Shown here piece by piece: positions 62,317-64,000 of a DNA stretch of 64,000 nt. Position numbers and translations under genes: made by a program. Source of the DNA: Asticcacaulis aquaticus (GTDB lineage: Bacteria > Pseudomonadota > Alphaproteobacteria > Caulobacterales > Caulobacteraceae); NCBI RefSeq assembly GCF_028550415.1, contig NZ_JAQQKX010000008.1, forward strand, positions 62,001-126,000, read 5' to 3'. The notes under the pieces are model-generated. The model was not told the origin of the DNA, ran no database searches, and saw only the letters and a program-made list of their open reading frames with translations. Every line of letters begins with the position of its first letter. Position 1 is the first letter of the stretch.

Positions 62317-63198
62317 GGCTTTAGGCCGTCCCCATTCGGCCAGAACGATCCCCGCGACGATCAGGCCCAGCGCCGTGAAATGAAAGCCGTGCAGGGGCTC
62401 GCGCAGGATCAGCACCGATAAAACGACGCCGAACAGCGGGATGGTATTGATGAACAGGCCCGCCCGGTTGGGGCCGATCAGTTCGACGCCGCGAATATAG
62501 GTCACCTGCGACACCAGCGACGGCAAAAGCCCGCAATAGAGGACGATCCACCAGCCCGTGGCGTCTGGCCAGACGATGCCCGTCTCGCGCGACATCCACA
62601 GCAGATAGGGGATGGCGGCCATCAGTGCGCCGAGCGTCGGCACGGCCATCAGGCTCTGCCAATGGATGTCGGGCTTGTATTTCAGCGTCACCGTATAGAC
62701 GCCGTAAATCAGCACGGCGAGCAGCATCAGGGCGTCACCGATATTGAGATCAAGCTGCGCGATACGGCTGAGGTCGCCGTGCGTGGCGGTCAGGCCGACT
62801 CCGATCAGGGTCACCAGAAAGCCTGCGATCTGCGCCCATGAGGCCTTCACCCGGAACAGGGCGAAATTGACCACCATGATGACCAGCGGAATGCCGGCGT
62901 CTTCGATGACGACATTGATGGCAGTGGTGTGTTCCAGCGCCGTATAGAGGACGATATTGAACGCCGCGAAACCGAAGAACCCATAGGCCAGCAGCAGGGG
63001 CAAATGCCGCCGGATCACGGGCCAGTCGCGTTTCAGCGGCTTGATCGATACGGCAAAGATGACACCCGCCGCCAGCACCCAGCGCGCCGCCGACAGCATG
63101 GCGGGCGTGATGTGCCCGACGGCCAGCTTGCCCGCGACCATGTTCCCGGCCCACAACAGGCTGGCGATCAGCAGAAATCCGTAGGCTTTTAGGTTCAC
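62305..63198 (-). CDS. EamA-family (DMT superfamily) transporter
   Basis: 297 residues, ten hydrophobic helices in two EamA halves: LLWAGNMVAGKLAVG near the start, FGFAAFNIVLYTALEHT at the end of the first half, and the second half ends ALGLIVAGIVLAEWGR. Conserved small residues and the inverted repeat of five-helix units support a drug/metabolite transporter. The substrate is unknown. Divergent from the aspartate kinase gene. Confidence 0.9.
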   Translation of the reverse strand: MNLKAYGFLLIASLLWAGNMVAGKLAVGHITPAMLSAARWVLAAGVIFAVSIKPLKRDWPVIRRHLPLLLAYGFFGFAAFNIVLYTALEHTTAINVVIEDAGIPLVIMVVNFALFRVKASWAQIAGFLVTLIGVGLTATHGDLSRIAQLDLNIGDALMLLAVLIYGVYTVTLKYKPDIHWQSLMAVPTLGALMAAIPYLLWMSRETGIVWPDATGWWIVLYCGLLPSLVSQVTYIRGVELIGPNRAGLFINTIPLFGVVLSVLILREPLHGFHFTALGLIVAGIVLAEWGRPKASFT

Positions 63199-63228
63199 GC
63201 GAAACTATCTCATGGGCGGCACAGCGAA

Positions 63229-63277
63229 GATGCGTCGCGTAGCATGAAAAACCGGCCTAAACGCATCTTTTTTCTTT
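63229..63277 (+). terminator. Terminator- or attenuator-like hairpin before the aspartate kinase gene
   Basis: GATGCGT (63229-63235) and ACGCATC (63261-63267) pair around a 25-nt loop and are followed by TTTTTTCTTT. It sits 77 bases before the kinase start, where no plus-strand gene ends, so an attenuator is possible. Confidence 0.45.
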
Positions 63278-63353
63278 AAATTTCGGCGAAAGACTTATAA
63301 CGCCATTCGCTTACCCGCCTGCCGTAAGGGCGATTGGAGAAGAGGAATTACAT

Positions 63354-64000
63354 ATGTCTACGTTGGTTGTGAAATTTGGTGGTTCGGTCCTGACGTCGGA
63401 AGCGGCGCTGCACCGGGCGGTGTCCGAGGTCTATCGCTACGTGCGCGACGCGCACAAGGTGATTGCCGTGGTATCGGCCTTCAAGGGCGAGACGGACCAG
63501 ATTATGCGGCTGGCGGTGGGCTATACGCAGGCCTCTGCCTCCTCGGCGACGCCGCACCTGCTGGCGACCGGCGAAATGAAGGCCTCGACCCTGTTTGCCA
63601 TGGCGTGCGAGCGGTCGGGCATCGTGACCCGTTTCCGCTCGGTGGCCGAAATCGGTCTGGTGGCCGAAGGCGACCATTTCAACGCCAATCCGGTCAGCCT
63701 CAAGACCGACGTGCTGCTGAACGACCTGCAAAAGGTCGATCTGGTGGTTGTGCCGGGCTATGTGGCCGAAAACGCCGCCGGTGAGCCGGTGCTGCTCGGC
63801 CGTGGCGGGTCCGACCTGACGGCGGTGTTTATCGGCAAACACCTCAAGGACGCCGGTGTGGACGTCCGCGTGCGGCTGAACAAGGACGTCGACGCGGTCT
63901 ACGACACCGACCCGAATACCTACTCGGATACCGCCAAGCCCTTCGCCGCCCTGTCGTGGGAAGAGGCCGAAAAGATCGCCTTCCCGATCGTGCAGGCCAA
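63354..64000 (+). CDS. Aspartate kinase, N-terminal part
   Basis: The first ~215 residues of an amino acid kinase that begins MSTLVVKFGGSVLTSEAALHRAVSEVYRYVRDAHKVIAVVSAFKGETD. Conserved kinase motifs: the N-terminal KFGGS, the aspartate-contact VLLGRGGSDLTAVFIGK and the ATP-region VRLNKDVDAVYDTDPN. The gene runs off the window. The variant KFGGSVL (rather than KFGGTSV) and the helix RAVSEVYRYVRD suggest the type fused to homoserine dehydrogenase or the separate lineage of alphaproteobacteria; the part seen cannot settle this. Start has GAAGAGGA before the ATG. Confidence 0.9.
   Translation, partial: MSTLVVKFGGSVLTSEAALHRAVSEVYRYVRDAHKVIAVVSAFKGETDQIMRLAVGYTQASASSATPHLLATGEMKASTLFAMACERSGIVTRFRSVAEIGLVAEGDHFNANPVSLKTDVLLNDLQKVDLVVVPGYVAENAAGEPVLLGRGGSDLTAVFIGKHLKDAGVDVRVRLNKDVDAVYDTDPNTYSDTAKPFAALSWEEAEKIAFPIVQA

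Overview
The window reads as a chromosomal segment of an alphaproteobacterium of the family Caulobacteraceae, possibly an Asticcacaulis-like organism; the genus is an inference. Pointers are a CcrM-type adenine methyltransferase whose promoter region is packed with GANTC sites, TTAA-N7-TTAA motifs like those bound by CtrA, F0 ATP synthase genes with a separate b' subunit and no F1 genes beside them, petABC beside trmL and hemF, and a large TonB-dependent receptor. Almost everything is core metabolism or cell biology. I see no tRNA, rRNA, CRISPR array, intact insertion sequence or prophage.

Layout. 1-2.9 kb: 3' part of gcvP and a PGPGW membrane protein. 3.1-5.9 kb: F0 operon atpI-B-E-b'-b. 6.1-14.4 kb: smc, a TraB/GumN protein, two DsbA-like thioredoxins, a DUF721 protein, mutY and a small secreted protein. 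14.4-24.3 kb: two paralogous secreted proteins of five cysteine repeats (14467-15879 and 22890-24275) bracket ccrM-rnhB, two DUF805 proteins, ygfZ, a heptosyltransferase-like gene and pyrC. 24.5-30.7 kb: small metabolic genes, a CCA-adding-like enzyme, an amidotransferase, hemF and trmL. 30.9-33.7 kb: the bc1 complex petABC. 33.9-47.4 kb: an HD protein, ychF, a serine hydrolase, a glycosyltransferase, pth, rplY, a lipoprotein, prs, pgeF, midA and lgt. 47.5-54.4 kb: ubiK, a YbjN protein, proC, and a divergent phytase/TonB receptor pair with a Pho-box-like site. 54.5-57.9 kb: ohrR/ohr, and a carboxymuconolactone decarboxylase plus ECF41 sigma factor cassette with its predicted promoter. 57.9-64 kb: metX-metB behind a SAM-I-like riboswitch, a 46-residue small protein behind a CtrA-like box, a chalcone-isomerase-like/SDR pair, an EamA transporter and the start of an aspartate kinase.

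Scattered between and occasionally inside genes are several families of small palindromic elements (called A to E here). Two B copies are exactly 115 bp with long inverted ends, and C copies are 144-163 bp with inverted ends. One hairpin lies in frame inside mutY and a C element supplies the C-terminal tail of the ECF sigma factor. A second, only synonymously different copy of the last 14 codons of prs sits just downstream of prs, suggesting a recombination scar. No wholly new multi-gene system is obvious. The best candidates for undescribed biology are the five-repeat cysteine protein pair, the six-site GANTC cluster at ccrM, the prs scar and the repeat elements that alter protein sequences.
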